Source: Pleurodeles waltl
Lineage: Eukaryota; Chordata; Amphibia; Caudata; Salamandridae
DNA: 64,000 nucleotides
Assembly: GCF_031143425.1 (NCBI RefSeq)
Contig: NC_090448.1
Coordinates: 337,769,177 to 337,833,176 of the forward strand
Reading direction: 5' to 3'
Shown here: positions 44,707 to 55,510 of the stretch, one piece after another
How the letters are laid out: each line of letters begins with the position of its first letter
Numbering within the stretch: the stretch's first letter is position 1
The notes under the pieces: model-generated
Told to the model about the DNA's origin: nothing
Database searches by the model: none
Seen by the model: only the letters and a program-made list of their open reading frames with translations
Position numbers and translations under genes: made by a program

Positions 44707-45508
44707 GGCGCTGCACTCTCCTCACCCAACACCCAATGTGTGGCCTTATCCCAGCGCAGGGGCCCAACCCCAGGCCTGTATAGCCTGTGACTGCCCGCCC
44801 TCAGGGCTACCAATTTAGGTGGGCCTCCCTCAAAAATGAGCCCCCAGTCAAAATGCCCAGCACCTTTGTAGGCCCCTCCTGCTGAGCCCAAAAACTATAT
44901 TGTCCCTATGTGGCCACGTCTATATCTGCCTTGGCTGCTGGCTGCAGGGGTTTATTGGCTAAAATTCCTTGTTGGAAAAAACACGGGGCCCGCCCAGGCG
45001 CCGTGCCCTGTGGAACCTGGGCCTAACCTCCAGGTGCCAGCCTACGTTCGTGCCACCGGCGCGTGCACAATGTTGCCTTTTCTGGGTGCCTTCGTGCCTC
45101 CAGTGCGTCACCACAGCTGCTCCGTTTTGTTTTTGAGAGTGAGCGCCCCCCCCCCCCGCCGACTCAAGTGCGCGTAGGCCGCCCGGCCTCGCGCCTCAGT
45201 GCACTATGAAAATAGGCGCCGGGGGCTGCAAGGCTTCCGCGCGCCTACTGGCTTCCTCCCTGCTGTGGGCCCGAAAGCGCTGGGGGCTGTAAAAGCCTCC
45301 GCGCGCCTGTTTATTACTGTTGGGGTCGCTCCCCAGGAGCACGGCTGTGTTTCTGTGGGTCGGGCGCCCGGCCGCACCCACCCGCCTTCCTGCGCGCAGC
45401 TCTTCCCGCCTCCCGGCCCAGCCGCATGCAGTTACGCACCCCCCCCCGGTCCTCCCCTGGCCCTACACTACCTAAACCCGCACTTGCCTCTCTCAACGGG
45501 GACCCTCC
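44707..45508 (-). other. Ngaro leader between A1 and Gag
   Basis: GC-rich 0.8 kb leader on the minus strand, with runs of C (45147-45158) and two related segments around 45215-45300 (GCGCCTACTGGCTTCC and GCGCGCCTGTTTATT contexts, both after GGGGGCTG). No gene is supported. It probably holds the element's promoter. Confidence 0.45.
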
Positions 45509-45701
45509 TCAAAAACGTCTCTCCTATCTAGGTCGGCCCGGAAAAGAGGCCGACCCCACCCTTCCACCCCCTTATAAACCCTTTCCCTAAACCCACCCCC
45601 ATTTACCTTGAACCAATCCGGCGCGCCCGCGCCACTTCCTGTCCTCCCGAACAGGCCCGCGGAGAGACTAGAACGAGTCTCTCTCTCCGCGGGCCCCCCC
45701 A
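45509..45701 (-). repeat. Ngaro split repeat A1 (5' terminus)
   Basis: 193 bp partner of A2 at the 5' end of the element on the minus strand. Its outer end is a near-perfect palindrome: GGCCCGCGGAGAGA and TCTCTCCGCGGGCC around a 14-base loop, followed by a C-run at the boundary with the flank. Confidence 0.9.
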
Positions 45702-46425
45702 AAAACAGAAGAAAAAATATCCCTGTGTCATTTTGTAGGCACACCCACGGGTGGTGTGTTTACTTCTACAGAATAACTTTAACCATCCTTCACACTATCC
45801 ATGATGCTGTGCAGTGTGGCTAATCATTGGCAAACAAAACTTGAGAGGGGCCCCTGCACAGTAAACGGAGGGGCCCCCTTCTGGACTCACTCCAGAGCTC
45901 TTGGGCCAGGTTACTGTGCTGAGGGGGCCCCTGGAGCTCCCCTCCCGCACCACGGGACCTGCAGGGGCCTTTGTTACGCCCCTGATCATTAGCAAAGCCA
46001 ATAGGTCCCAAAAGTGAGACCTGTTAGCTTTGCCAGAGATTGATTCATTTGTTAGCTGGTGCAAATGTAACTTTTCCACCTATCAGGCGTTTCAAATAAC
46101 GATGCAAAATTATATTCTGGAAATGTCAATGCAAAACTGCCTTGCCACTAGTGCATTTCATGTAATTCTGCACTGTGGCTTTTCGATTGGAGTCTATTTC
46201 ATTTAGCCTCCTTACATGCTGGGGGGAGGAGGGCGACACACATGGATGTTTTGTCCTTGCATGTCACTGGATGACAGTAGGAGGCAGTAGCCTAGTAAAC
46301 CCATAACTCAGCACTTTATGCTGGACTGCTACTAAGCCCCATGGGCTGGTAATATAGGTCCTAATAAAACGTTTATTAGTTGATAATGGGTCCCTTTTCT
46401 CTGCAGACAACTAAAGAAAAATGAT
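45702..46425. other. No gene seen; GC-rich repeat-like block
   Basis: 45840-45985 is rich in GGGGCCCC-type motifs and ends GTTACGCCCCTG on the plus strand, reminiscent of the CAGGGGCGTAAC end of some hAT-like elements on the minus strand, but no matching opposite end or 8 bp duplication was found. Confidence 0.35.
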
Positions 46426-47030
46426 GAAAATAGGGAAAAGCCACAGAGAGAGGCATACATAAAAACTGAGCTTGAAAGAAAAAGAGAAGGGAGGAAGAAA
46501 AAGTAAGTATGAGATAAAAATAATTGTTGATTGAAAGAATGGGGGAGGAAGGAAATGTGAAAGAAAGGAAGGAAACTTGAAAAGAAGAAAAGGTTAAATA
46601 TAGGATCCAAGAGTGAAAGAAGGGTGGGGTGAAAGAATTAAGGGATAGAAGCGTGGAAGGATAGAAACTTGAAAAAAAGAACTGAAGGGTGAAAGGATGG
46701 ATGGACAAGTAGAAGGGTCAAAAGGTAAAAGAGTGATTGGATGGAAGACCAGCACAATGGAGCAGTGAGTGAAAGGATGGAGGAAGCGTGAAAATGAGGG
46801 TAAAAACATAAATGGATTGATACATTGATGGGTGGAATGGTGAAAGGAAGGCTATGTATATCAAATGGTGAAAGAACGGATGGATGGAAGAAAGAAAGCA
46901 TGATTGGATGGGTGGAGTGATGGACGGATGGAAATGTGAATCGACGGCAGATGGATGAATAGGTGGAAGGACAGATGGAAAGGCTGGTGGAAGGGGGTGA
47001 AATGATAAAGTGAATTCTTCTAAAGATGGT
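46426..47030 (+). repeat. Purine-rich degenerate GGATGGA/GAAAGGA repeat
   Basis: About 600 bases dominated by A and G with recurring GAAAGGATGG, GGATGGATGG and GGTGGAAGG units. The complementary strand shows long but meaningless serine/phenylalanine-rich frames. Simple-sequence origin is likely. Confidence 0.7.
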
Positions 47031-47100
47031 TGGGTTTGCTCAATTCTCGTCTTTGTTATTATTAGCGGAATGGTTCACGGCGGGGGTTATATTTTAATTT

Positions 47101-47343
47101 TGTAGCTACTACTTTGGATGGAGGACGCAGAGAATACAGGCTGTGAGACATTTAGATACATCAATACTGATCACAGAGAGGGACTATCTGACAAATTCAA
47201 GCTCCGGCACCCTTGGAGTTCTAGATTGGCTCAAGGATCAATACAACAAATTCTTAACTGACACAGCAAAGGCTCACTTCTGGTGGTCAGAAGTAAAGTG
47301 TACAGAAATTGTGAAAGGAAATTGGAATGTCACTTTCTGTTAG
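47101..47343 (+). other. Small unrecognised open frame
   Basis: A frame open from about 47101 to 47343 follows TTTTGTAG and reads YYFGWRTQRIQAVRHLD, TSSSGT-like linker, VLDWLKDQYNKFLTDTAK and HFWWSEVKC. Amino-acid composition is balanced, unlike most chance frames here. No ATG precedes it and no domain is recognised. It could be a decayed element gene or a chance frame. Confidence 0.25.
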
Positions 47344-49704
47344 GCAGGAGGGAGGTAGCAAAGGCATTGTTGCCACATCCATAGATTGCAACTAGTAGAA
47401 GTCTCCACTGGAAGCAGAGCTCTCTTGTCACTGTTTACCTCCAAATCCCTTCATGGGTCAGGCATCCATACATGAGTCAGATATAAATTCAACTTTAAAT
47501 GAGCATGGGCAAAGCTAACAGGACCGGCACTGGCAGGAGTGCAATTTGATTTGTAATTCAATATTCTTGAAAACATCTGCAGTATGAAATGAATTGGCAA
47601 AAAATATATAAAAATTAATAATAATAAAGTATCTCAATAGCACAGGCATACCAACCAATGCACTGAAGTGAACTCCTTTTTAAGTAACTGCACATTTGAT
47701 CAGGCAAAATGCCATCACTCTCAGGGCAAAGCTGCCAATGAATGGACTCAAATCCACCATCTTTTTGTATATTTTTATGTTTGTATTTTTATTATTATTT
47801 TTTTGTGAACCATGAAGCTGGCGAACAGCCAAATGTGTCTCGAGGCCAGACATAAAAAAGCATAACTTTTTTTGGACCTGTTTGAACATACAACGCTAAA
47901 AAGGGAGAAACTCATAGTATATATATATATATATATTCCATTAGTCTGTATTCTGTACTTTTGTAAAATGATTTTCTTTCCCAATTCTTACTCTAAAAGG
48001 TTTCTGTGTTCTTATCCAGATCACCACCATTCATGGTCCTATGCGGCTACTCTCCAGGAGACAGCTTGAGCACCAAGTCTGCAGATCCATGCTAGTACCC
48101 ACACTTCACAATAAAAGTATGTGAGGAGAAGGGACCAGAGGGTGGGGTAAACAAAAGAGTCACAGGGTTATGGACATGCTCTTGTCACTACCAAAAGCAA
48201 GAGGGCTCTAGGATAGCCACACTGTTGCATTCACCTTCAGGTCAGTGCCATTTTTTGGAATAACTACTTCTCAATCTGGGCTGTATCATTTATATTAAAA
48301 AAGGCCCTGGAGAGTATTAGGCAATCTCATGGTACAAATAAAATTGTATTGTTAGACTATCCCTTTAAGCATTCTGGCATCCACGTCTTGCATCCTCTAT
48401 CGCATACCATGGGAAATGAATGCAGTTAATGATCCAGCCTTCCTTCCAACCACAAAAGTGCATCCTTGATTATCTGAGGGCCTTTTGGTCCAAAGAGAAA
48501 TCCTTGTCTACTTTTTCCCAGATCTGGCATTAATTTTTTGAGCCCAAAGTCATTTGTTTTTATATCTATTAGTCCTTCTTATGGGATTTAGGAGTCCTTT
48601 GGACAGTTGTATATCAAAGCTTGACAAACTTCAAGTTCTCTGGTCTCACAGTAATATTCATTTTAACTTTTTTTAATCTTTTTAGCGGAACTCCTTTTCA
48701 TTCAAGCTTGATGAAACATCAATTAATTGCTTGACACAGCAATATGACCAAATTGTGTTTAATTTTAAGCCCATTGGTTTGTAGAGGTTATTTTTAAAAA
48801 TGGAGCGATGTAACAAACTACTGGCCTTCTTTAGAGTATGGTAGAGTAGGCCATTCACCAAAAAGCAGCGGATTTACTTAGAGTGCATTGACATAAATTC
48901 ACTCTTAGGATAGTGCACTGGACATCCACCAAACTATAGATAATGATATAATTTTAGGGTCATCTGAGAAAAAGCTAAATGCTAATCGTTGTACCAAAAA
49001 AGTCACTTTTACTCAGTAAAAGGTACTGAACAACAGAAGAGTTAGCGTTTACCATGGTTTAGACCATTACAATAACTCTGTCTAATAATTCACTGGATGT
49101 TACTCTGTCTGCACTGGGGGTAGCTTTTTTTTTTACCAGAATGACTTAAATTTGTAATAATAAGGAAGGCCCAACTTATGGACTCCAGGTCAGTAAAAGT
49201 GAGTTTTTGTGATGTCTGATGCAGACTCGTCTATTTGATTACCATCTCCATCTTTTTTCAGAACTTCTTAAGGATCAGCTATTGGACAATGTACTAGTTT
49301 AATAATGATGGACAAGGCATCTGTTTAATTGTGTTGTATCATATTCGGTTTTATTGAAGTAACAGAATAAACATTTATACTTTATGTGCTGTTGTTTTTT
49401 CTTTTTAATAAAAAACAAAACAACATACGTGGAGTGAGAAACCATTTTGATTCTTCATCTTGAGCCTCAATGCTTAACAAAGGCTGTATTTGGGGATGTT
49501 TTAATTGTGAGTCTAGTGTTCCAATCCAAATGCAAGTGTCTGGCTAAGAAAGCTGCTTGTACAGTGAGATATTAATGCGCTCTCTGCTTAATATTCTCCA
49601 CTAATCCTTGTAGCCCGCTGTGGAGAGCTATACAAAATGGTAAAGTGATCTGAACCTGAGTGATAGGCCTGAGATTCAGACAATGGCTTTTAATGAAGGA
49701 GTGG
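47344..49704. other. No gene seen
   Basis: AT-rich, 2.4 kb, with a short TA repeat at 47918-47934 and poly(T) and poly(A) runs. No recognisable frames, termini or RNA genes. Confidence 0.4.
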
Positions 49705-49952
49705 TGTAATATGCTTAGGCATTAACAAACATTCATTATGTTTCCCCGTCCTTCTATTCTTCTTCTTTTCCTCTCCTTCTGTTTTCCTTTAATTTGTCTT
49801 TTCCCCTGTCACACCCATTTCTTCACAGGTTGCGCTTAGAATGTTAACTATGCTGAAGTGAGATTTAATGTTTAACAGGCATTTCAGTGGTGTCTTCTTC
49901 TAAAGAGTTCTTTTACTTATCTCAATTCGAGCCTATTTCTTTTACTCTTATA
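49705..49952 (+). repeat. Gypsy 5' LTR
   Basis: Starts TGTAATATGCTTAGGCATTAA and shares with the 3' LTR CATTCATTATG, CCCGTCCT, TTTAACAGGCATT, AAAGAGTTCTT and GAGCCTATTTCTTT. Its end, CTCTTATA, corresponds to TTTTACA of the other LTR. It is followed by AGTGGTGACAAGGAC, the expected place of the primer-binding site (TGGTGAC-type). Confidence 0.8.
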
Positions 49953-51133
49953 AGTGGTGACAAGGACTGGGATGAGTTTCCCCCGGTATGCTGCCATGTG
50001 CTGTTGCAGGGTAACTTAAGAATAAAGTAAAAAACAGACTCCTTTTGCAAGTGTAAACAGACAGTCTCAATCGACTGCTTCACAGGCAGCTTCTTTTTTA
50101 CTGAGTCCAACAATACTTTATGACAAAACGTCAAACAGGGAATCACTGTATAGTTATACATTTGCTGTGGAAGAAACATGATGCCACCTGTGACCCTATG
50201 GCCCTAATGTTTAACCTAATTCACTACACATCCTTTATTGCAGGTCTAACAATGCTTAAGAAACTAACCATTCTCTATGCCTTTATTTGTAGATGTGCTT
50301 TATTGTTTTGCTCCCAGGACCTTTTATCAGATTTCGAGTACCGTCAGTTCATTCAATGTCCTGCTTCTACTCTTCAGTCATCTTCAATCTCATTCTTGTT
50401 TAACTAGGCCAGCAGAATACATGCCTGTGTGCTATGGCCATACATTTCTTTAAGCTTGCCACACACTGGATTTCCTTTAACTACAACATTTAAGGTCAAG
50501 CATTCTACTTTCAAGTGAACTTTTCACCTCTCTCTCATCAACCCAGGTTTTTGGCCTACACTGTTCTTTCACCACAAATAGTTTGTGACGCTTCCTACTA
50601 TTGTCTGCTGTTGCGCCATGTTTTCACATTTCACATAAGAGTGCAAAGGGTTGGGCAGCTACAGCAAAGCCTGACAGACGTGTTTGTTTCCACCCGAGCA
50701 CTGCATGTTTCTCCTCTAAGGCCATCCTTCCAAAATCTATGAGGTGGGTGAGTTTTCATTCATCCCTGCCTTCAGTTTTTTTTTGTTCCTCCTCCGACTG
50801 TGCCTTGCTCTGGCTGTCACCTCTTTCATTGGTACTCTAAGCATGTGGAGATAAAGAGCAGCCATTTTGGAAAGTGTTTGTTCTAAAATTTAATGTTACA
50901 TGAGGTAAACAAACTGTAATCTTTGCAGCCTGCATCCTTCTGAGAAATACATATATATAATAAGATCTTTATAAAGACTTTTCCTTTTTAATTTTCACCC
51001 ATTATGATCTCCAACTACTGCTTTTTGCCATTTTATTCTGCTGTATAGTATGAAGTGACTGTGAATTCACCATTAAGCAGCTACCTACATGTATATTAAA
51101 ATGCTCTTGCAGTGAACCCTCTTTCTCCAGCCT
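49953..51133 (+). other. Gypsy leader, no clear gene
   Basis: Probable 5' untranslated region and start of gag. Frames at 50120-50407 and 50515-50840 show no recognisable motif. Decay or a further unrecognised insertion may be present. Confidence 0.4.
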
Positions 51134-51887
51134 GTGGACTTACCCTCCTATCTCAATATTTATATACAGTTAGTCTGTTCACTATCAATAGTATTTAGTA
51201 TACCTTTTGTGGATGGATGTTGTCAGCAAGTAGTACCTAAGGAAACTTGCAGTTCGATCCACCCAATAAATATTTGCAAAATAAAGGCAATCCACCCACT
51301 GAGTGGAAGAAGTGGAAAGAAGAATTAGTAATATGCTTATCTGCTATAGATGCAACCAAGATGGCTGTTGATAAAAGAAAAGGCATTCTCCTGCAACTTC
51401 TTGGCTCCAAAGAGCAATAAGTATTCAGATCTCTTACAAAAATGTAATTTCCAGCAGATGAGGAAGAGTATGATGAGTTTGAGGAAGATTTTTGAAGAAT
51501 TGTTCAAACCTTCTATCAGAATTACATTGGAGAAGTTTTGTTTCTACACCAGAAGGCAAAAAGACAACAAAAGCTTTGTTGATTTCCTAACTGCATTAAG
51601 AACACTTTCAGGTTCATGCAATTTTGGTCTCACAACAGACAAAATGATTTGTGATCAACTCATGGTTAACACAAACTGCAAATGCATCCAAGAATACTTG
51701 TGGGTGATGGGCGACACTACCTAGAAGAGGTGATCAAGCCAGCCAAAGCCATAAAGCAGTCCATGACATGGGTAAAAGAGTTCAATGAAGATAAGCAGGT
51801 CAAGAAAAGTGTGTTTCACAGACACTGAGTCACATCAAAGAAATGTGGACAAACAAAGGAAAAGAGACAATCCAAATGGTTGCTATA
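51134..51887 (+). pseudogene. Gypsy gag remnant
   Basis: Fragments in several frames read MAVDKRKGILLQLLGSKEQ (about 51361), EEEYDEFEEDF, then KFCFYTRRQKDNKSFVDFLT and ALRTLSGSCNFG (51520-51630) with DQLMVNTNC. This fits the capsid C-terminal segment of Gypsy gag (the FxxRxQxxxEsvxdFltaLr pattern). The remainder with the zinc knuckle lies beyond the 51888-54089 insertion. Gag would form the virus-like particle; this copy has frequent stops. Confidence 0.7.
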
Positions 51888-54089
51888 TGTTAGACCTGAC
51901 AGCCTTAGGGTGGTCACCCCTAACTTTTGGCCTGCCTCCCTCCACCTTTTGGACATTGTTTTTGCTGGGTTTAGGACTATGTGCACTTTACCACTGCTAA
52001 CCAGTGCTAAAGTGCATATGCTCGCTCCCTTAAAACATGGTGACATTGGTTAATACCCAATTGGCTTATTTAATCGACTTGTAAGTCCTCAGTAAAGTGC
52101 ACTATGTGTGCCCAGGGCCTGTAGATTAAATGCTACTAGTGGGCCTGCAGCACTGATTGTGCCACCCACCCAAGTACCCCCTTAGCCATGCCTCAGACCT
52201 GCCATTGAAAGGCCTGTGTGTGCAGTTTTACTGCCACGTCACCTTGGAATTTAAAAGTACTTGCCAAGCCTTAAATTCCCCTTTTTCTACATATAAGTCA
52301 CCCCTAAGGTAGGCCGTAAGTAACCCATAGGGCAGGATGCTATGTAGATAAAAGACAGGACTTATACCTGTGTAGTTTATATTTCCTGGTAGTGCAAAAC
52401 TCCTAAATTCATTTTACAATGCTGTGAGGCCTGCTCCTTTCATAGGCTAACATTGGGGCTACCCTCATATACTGTTTGAGTGGTAGGTTCTGATCTGAAA
52501 GGAGTAACAAGGTCATATTTAGTATGGTCAGAATGGTAATACAAAATCCTGCTGACTGGTGAAGTTGGATTTAATATTACTGATTAAGAAATGCCACTTT
52601 TAGAAAGTGAGCATTTCTCTGCACTTAAATCTTTCTGTGCCTTCCAATCCACGTCTGGCTTGATTACTTAACAGCTCCCTTGTGCATTTCACTCAGACAA
52701 CCCCAAACACAGGATACTCAGTCACACCTGCACACATCTGCATACTGAATGGGTCTTCCTGGGCTGGGAGGGTGGAGGGTCTGACACGTACATGTCAAAT
52801 GACAGTGGCCTGCCCTCACACAATGGACTGCCAAACCCCCTTACTGGGACCCTGGCTGACAGGATGGAACTGAAAGGGGACCTTGTGCACTTCTAAGCCA
52901 CTCTTTAAAGTCTCCCCCACTTCAAAGGCACATTTGGGTATTTAAACAAGGCCTCTGGCCCTACCAACTCAGACACTTCTGGGCAAGATACCACTGGTGA
53001 ACAAACGCTAAACCAGACCCTGAAACCTGCCAAGAGGAACTGCCTGGCTGCCCAAAGGACTCACCTGACTGCTTTTCTGCAGAGGACTACTGCCCTGCTG
53101 TTGCCCTGCTGCCTTGCTCCCCTCTGGCTCTGCTGAGAAGTGCTCTCCAAGGGCTTGGATAGAGCTTGCCTCCTGTTCCTTGAAGTCTCAGGACCAAAAA
53201 GACGTCATCCTGCAAAGAACTCCTTGTGCGGCGAAAATGTGACACACAGCCTGCCCGAAACAACACACAGCCTGTATCGCAGTGAGAAAATCACAGCACG
53301 CCAAACCGAAACGATGCAGCCTGGCTCCCTGAGACGAGATCGATGTAGCGCCAGCGTTGCGACCGGAACTTTGACGCACGGCCCTCTGGATCGACGCAGC
53401 CTGACTTCCTGCAAGAAGAATCGACCCAGCGCCTGCCAGGGACAGAAATTTCCATGCAATGCCCACCAGATCAGCGCAGCTCCTGTGACTTTGCCCTGCA
53501 CACCCAGGATTTCCATGCATCGTCCCTGGGGCGTCCAAATACCCCGCCACCTGAAGAGGATCCAAGTCTTGGTGCCGGAAATCAACGCAAAGCCTTGTCC
53601 GCGTGAAAACTTATCGACACATCACCTGTGTGCTCCGGAGAAATCGATGCACACCTCCCCGTTTTCCACGCATCTCCTCCTCTGCGGCCCCTTGTGGAAA
53701 TTTTGAACGCAAACGAGGTACTTTGTGCTTACAAGAGACACTTGTTGCTTTTTAAGACTAAAAACTCTTTTTATCATTCTCTGAAATGATATTTCAACAT
53801 GTACTTATTGAATCTAGATTGTTTTGACCTGCATTTATCCAGATAAATATTCTATATTTTCTAAACATTGTGTAGTGTATTTTTGTGGTGTATACTGTGT
53901 TATTGCATGATTTGTTGCAAAAACACTTTACACATTGCCTTCTCAGTTAAGCCTGACTACTCAGTGCCAAGCAACCAGAGATTGGGCACAGGATAATTTG
54001 GACTGTGTGTGACTTAACCTGACTAGAGTGAGGGTCCTTGCTTTGACAGGGGGTAACCTGACTGCCAACCAAAGACCCCATGTCTAACA
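51888..54089 (+). mobile_element. 2.2 kb solo-LTR-like element with 5 bp target duplication
   Basis: Begins TGTTAGACC and ends GTCTAACA, giving the TG...CA ends and short inverted repeat typical of LTRs. CTATA flanks both sides (51883-51887 and 54090-54094), the usual 5 bp duplication. The two sides rejoin Gypsy gag. At 2.2 kb it is very long for an LTR. A 188-codon frame (53140-53706) covers a region with repeated ATCGACGCAGC/ATCGATG-like motifs and has no recognised domain. A second, truncated copy is at 3310-4728. A short-inverted-repeat DNA element is the alternative reading. Confidence 0.75.
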
Positions 54090-54094
54090 CTATA

Positions 54095-55044
54095 GATGAG
54101 GAAACTAAGCTTACATTGCTAATTACAGAGATTGCCCAGCCATTAAATTAGGAGAGAGTGCAGTATCTGCAGAAGACAAGGACATTTTGCTAGAATGTGC
54201 AAGGAGAGGAACAAAATGGGAAAAAATAAGTGGTCATTTAACAAAAGACTGCAGCTGTGAAAAGGAGGAAATTGATGTTGCCTTAATGGACAACAAAATT
54301 TTGGTATGAAAAAAATCAGTGTCTTCAAAGAAAGGACCAACTAAACCTCCCATGTGCATTGTTACAGTTGACGGAATTGTAGTTACAGTTTTCTGCTGAT
54401 TCTGGGTCACCGTTTACCATAATTTCTCAGGACATTTTCAAAACCTTGTTCTCAAAGAAGGCAAATAGTATGAAGGAGCTGGTTGTGAGAGCAATGACTT
54501 TTAATGGCAATGTAATACATTTGAATGTTTTTTTCATAGCTAATGTGGTTTTCAAATACATACAGAGGAGTTATCTCCTGGGCAAGAGGGGAGAATCTCA
54601 TACCACCCCCTTGTTGTGGAACGGCAATTAAAAAATGCAGTGTCTCCAAACAGAACCTAGTTAGATAAACCCTAAATTGGCTATTTTTCCATTTGAAGGA
54701 GGTAACATTTCATTTCGTAACTAGGTGCAATATCCTGATGATTTGCCAAGGAGACTAGCTGGATGACTTGTTGCCTGCACTTAATCTGCACCTGCTCAAA
54801 ATAGGCAGACTTTATCTAAACTTAAGTAGTACCAGAAATTCCCAGCCCTCTAAATGTATGCTTTACCGAGCCAATCCATGGTATGGTGTCAGCGATATCA
54901 AAGACCAAACTATCTTGGAAAATCTATTTGGAAAATTCAAGTTCGGGTGTTTGCCAAACTTTTATCAATAATAATAATGGGTCCAGTCCCAAAGTACCTT
55001 CAACATAATTTAGTCCCACCTCAGAATGACACAAAAAGATTGAC
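54095..55044 (+). pseudogene. Gypsy gag zinc knuckle and protease remnant
   Basis: A nucleocapsid zinc knuckle CSICRRQGHFARMC (C-X2-C-X4-H-X4-C) lies at 54159-54200. Downstream, the aspartic-protease active site reads ADSGSPFTI at about 54395-54421, with DSG at 54398-54406. Later fragments (54740-55030) include DDLPRRL-like and PWYGVSDIKDQ segments of the protease-RT linker. Frames change several times. Confidence 0.7.
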
Positions 55045-55510
55045 ATGACCTGTGGAGTCATCAAAAGTCTTCAAAGGAAGCCACTCTCTACAATTTGGAG
55101 TCTGGAACAATCGAAATACTCTCAGACCCCGGTCCCATATGTTGCAATTGAAAGACATTTAATGCTGTACAGGATAATCATTTCCTTCACTGGTCTGTGG
55201 CCTAACTTTGCTGCGAAGTGAAAAATTGCTTTGATGACACTATTTGTTTGTAGTACCCTTAGCATGATCAGGGGGTCCAAATTTAATTGCGAGCAAAACA
55301 GTAAGCCCAAATAACAGAAACTCTAAACTTTGGAAAAGGGTGCACCCTGGATGCATTTTTTTTAGATTTAATATAATGTGAATTCCACAAAGTCATCCAA
55401 GACTTTCTGAAGACTATTAGCGGTCCTTACAAGGAGTACTGCATTGTCTGTGTAAAGAAGAGAAGGGATAAAGCGAGTGCCTGCTTTTGGGAAATCCAGT
55501 TTCATCTGAA
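55045..55510 (-). pseudogene. Antisense non-LTR reverse transcriptase fragment inserted in Gypsy
   Basis: Minus-strand reading shows FPKAGTRFIPSLLYTDNAVL (YADD changed to YTDN) near 55445-55500, TANSLQKVLDDFVEFTLY, and GLLFCSQLNLDPLIMLRVL with KAIFHFAAKLG further on. It resembles the C-terminal half of the element type at 21985-32150. Gypsy sequence resumes on the plus strand at about 55515 with VPVVLTKKSNGSLRKCIDL. Poly(A) and target duplication were not resolved. Confidence 0.65.

Larger units (their letters stand above)
38160..45701 (-). mobile_element. Ngaro-type (DIRS order) tyrosine-recombinase retrotransposon, 7.5 kb
   Basis: On the minus strand the order is A1 (45701-45509), Gag, reverse transcriptase, RNase H, tyrosine recombinase, SGNH hydrolase, B1 (39107-38791), A2 (38790-38598), B2 (38475-38160). 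This A1-genes-B1-A2-B2 split direct repeat layout is the signature of Ngaro elements, which integrate through a circular intermediate by tyrosine recombinase instead of integrase. No target duplication is expected or seen. A1/A2 are both 193 bp and B1/B2 317/316 bp, each pair highly similar. Gag, RT and RNase H are interrupted; the two 3' genes are open. Confidence 0.9.

Noticed and set aside
45840..45985. hAT-like element suggested by CAGGGGCGTAAC on the minus strand
   Set aside because: Only one possible terminus is seen; no matching end and no 8 bp duplication were found.
46332..46901. Minus-strand frames of 70-110 codons rich in Ser, Phe and Leu
   Set aside because: Products of a purine-rich simple repeat.
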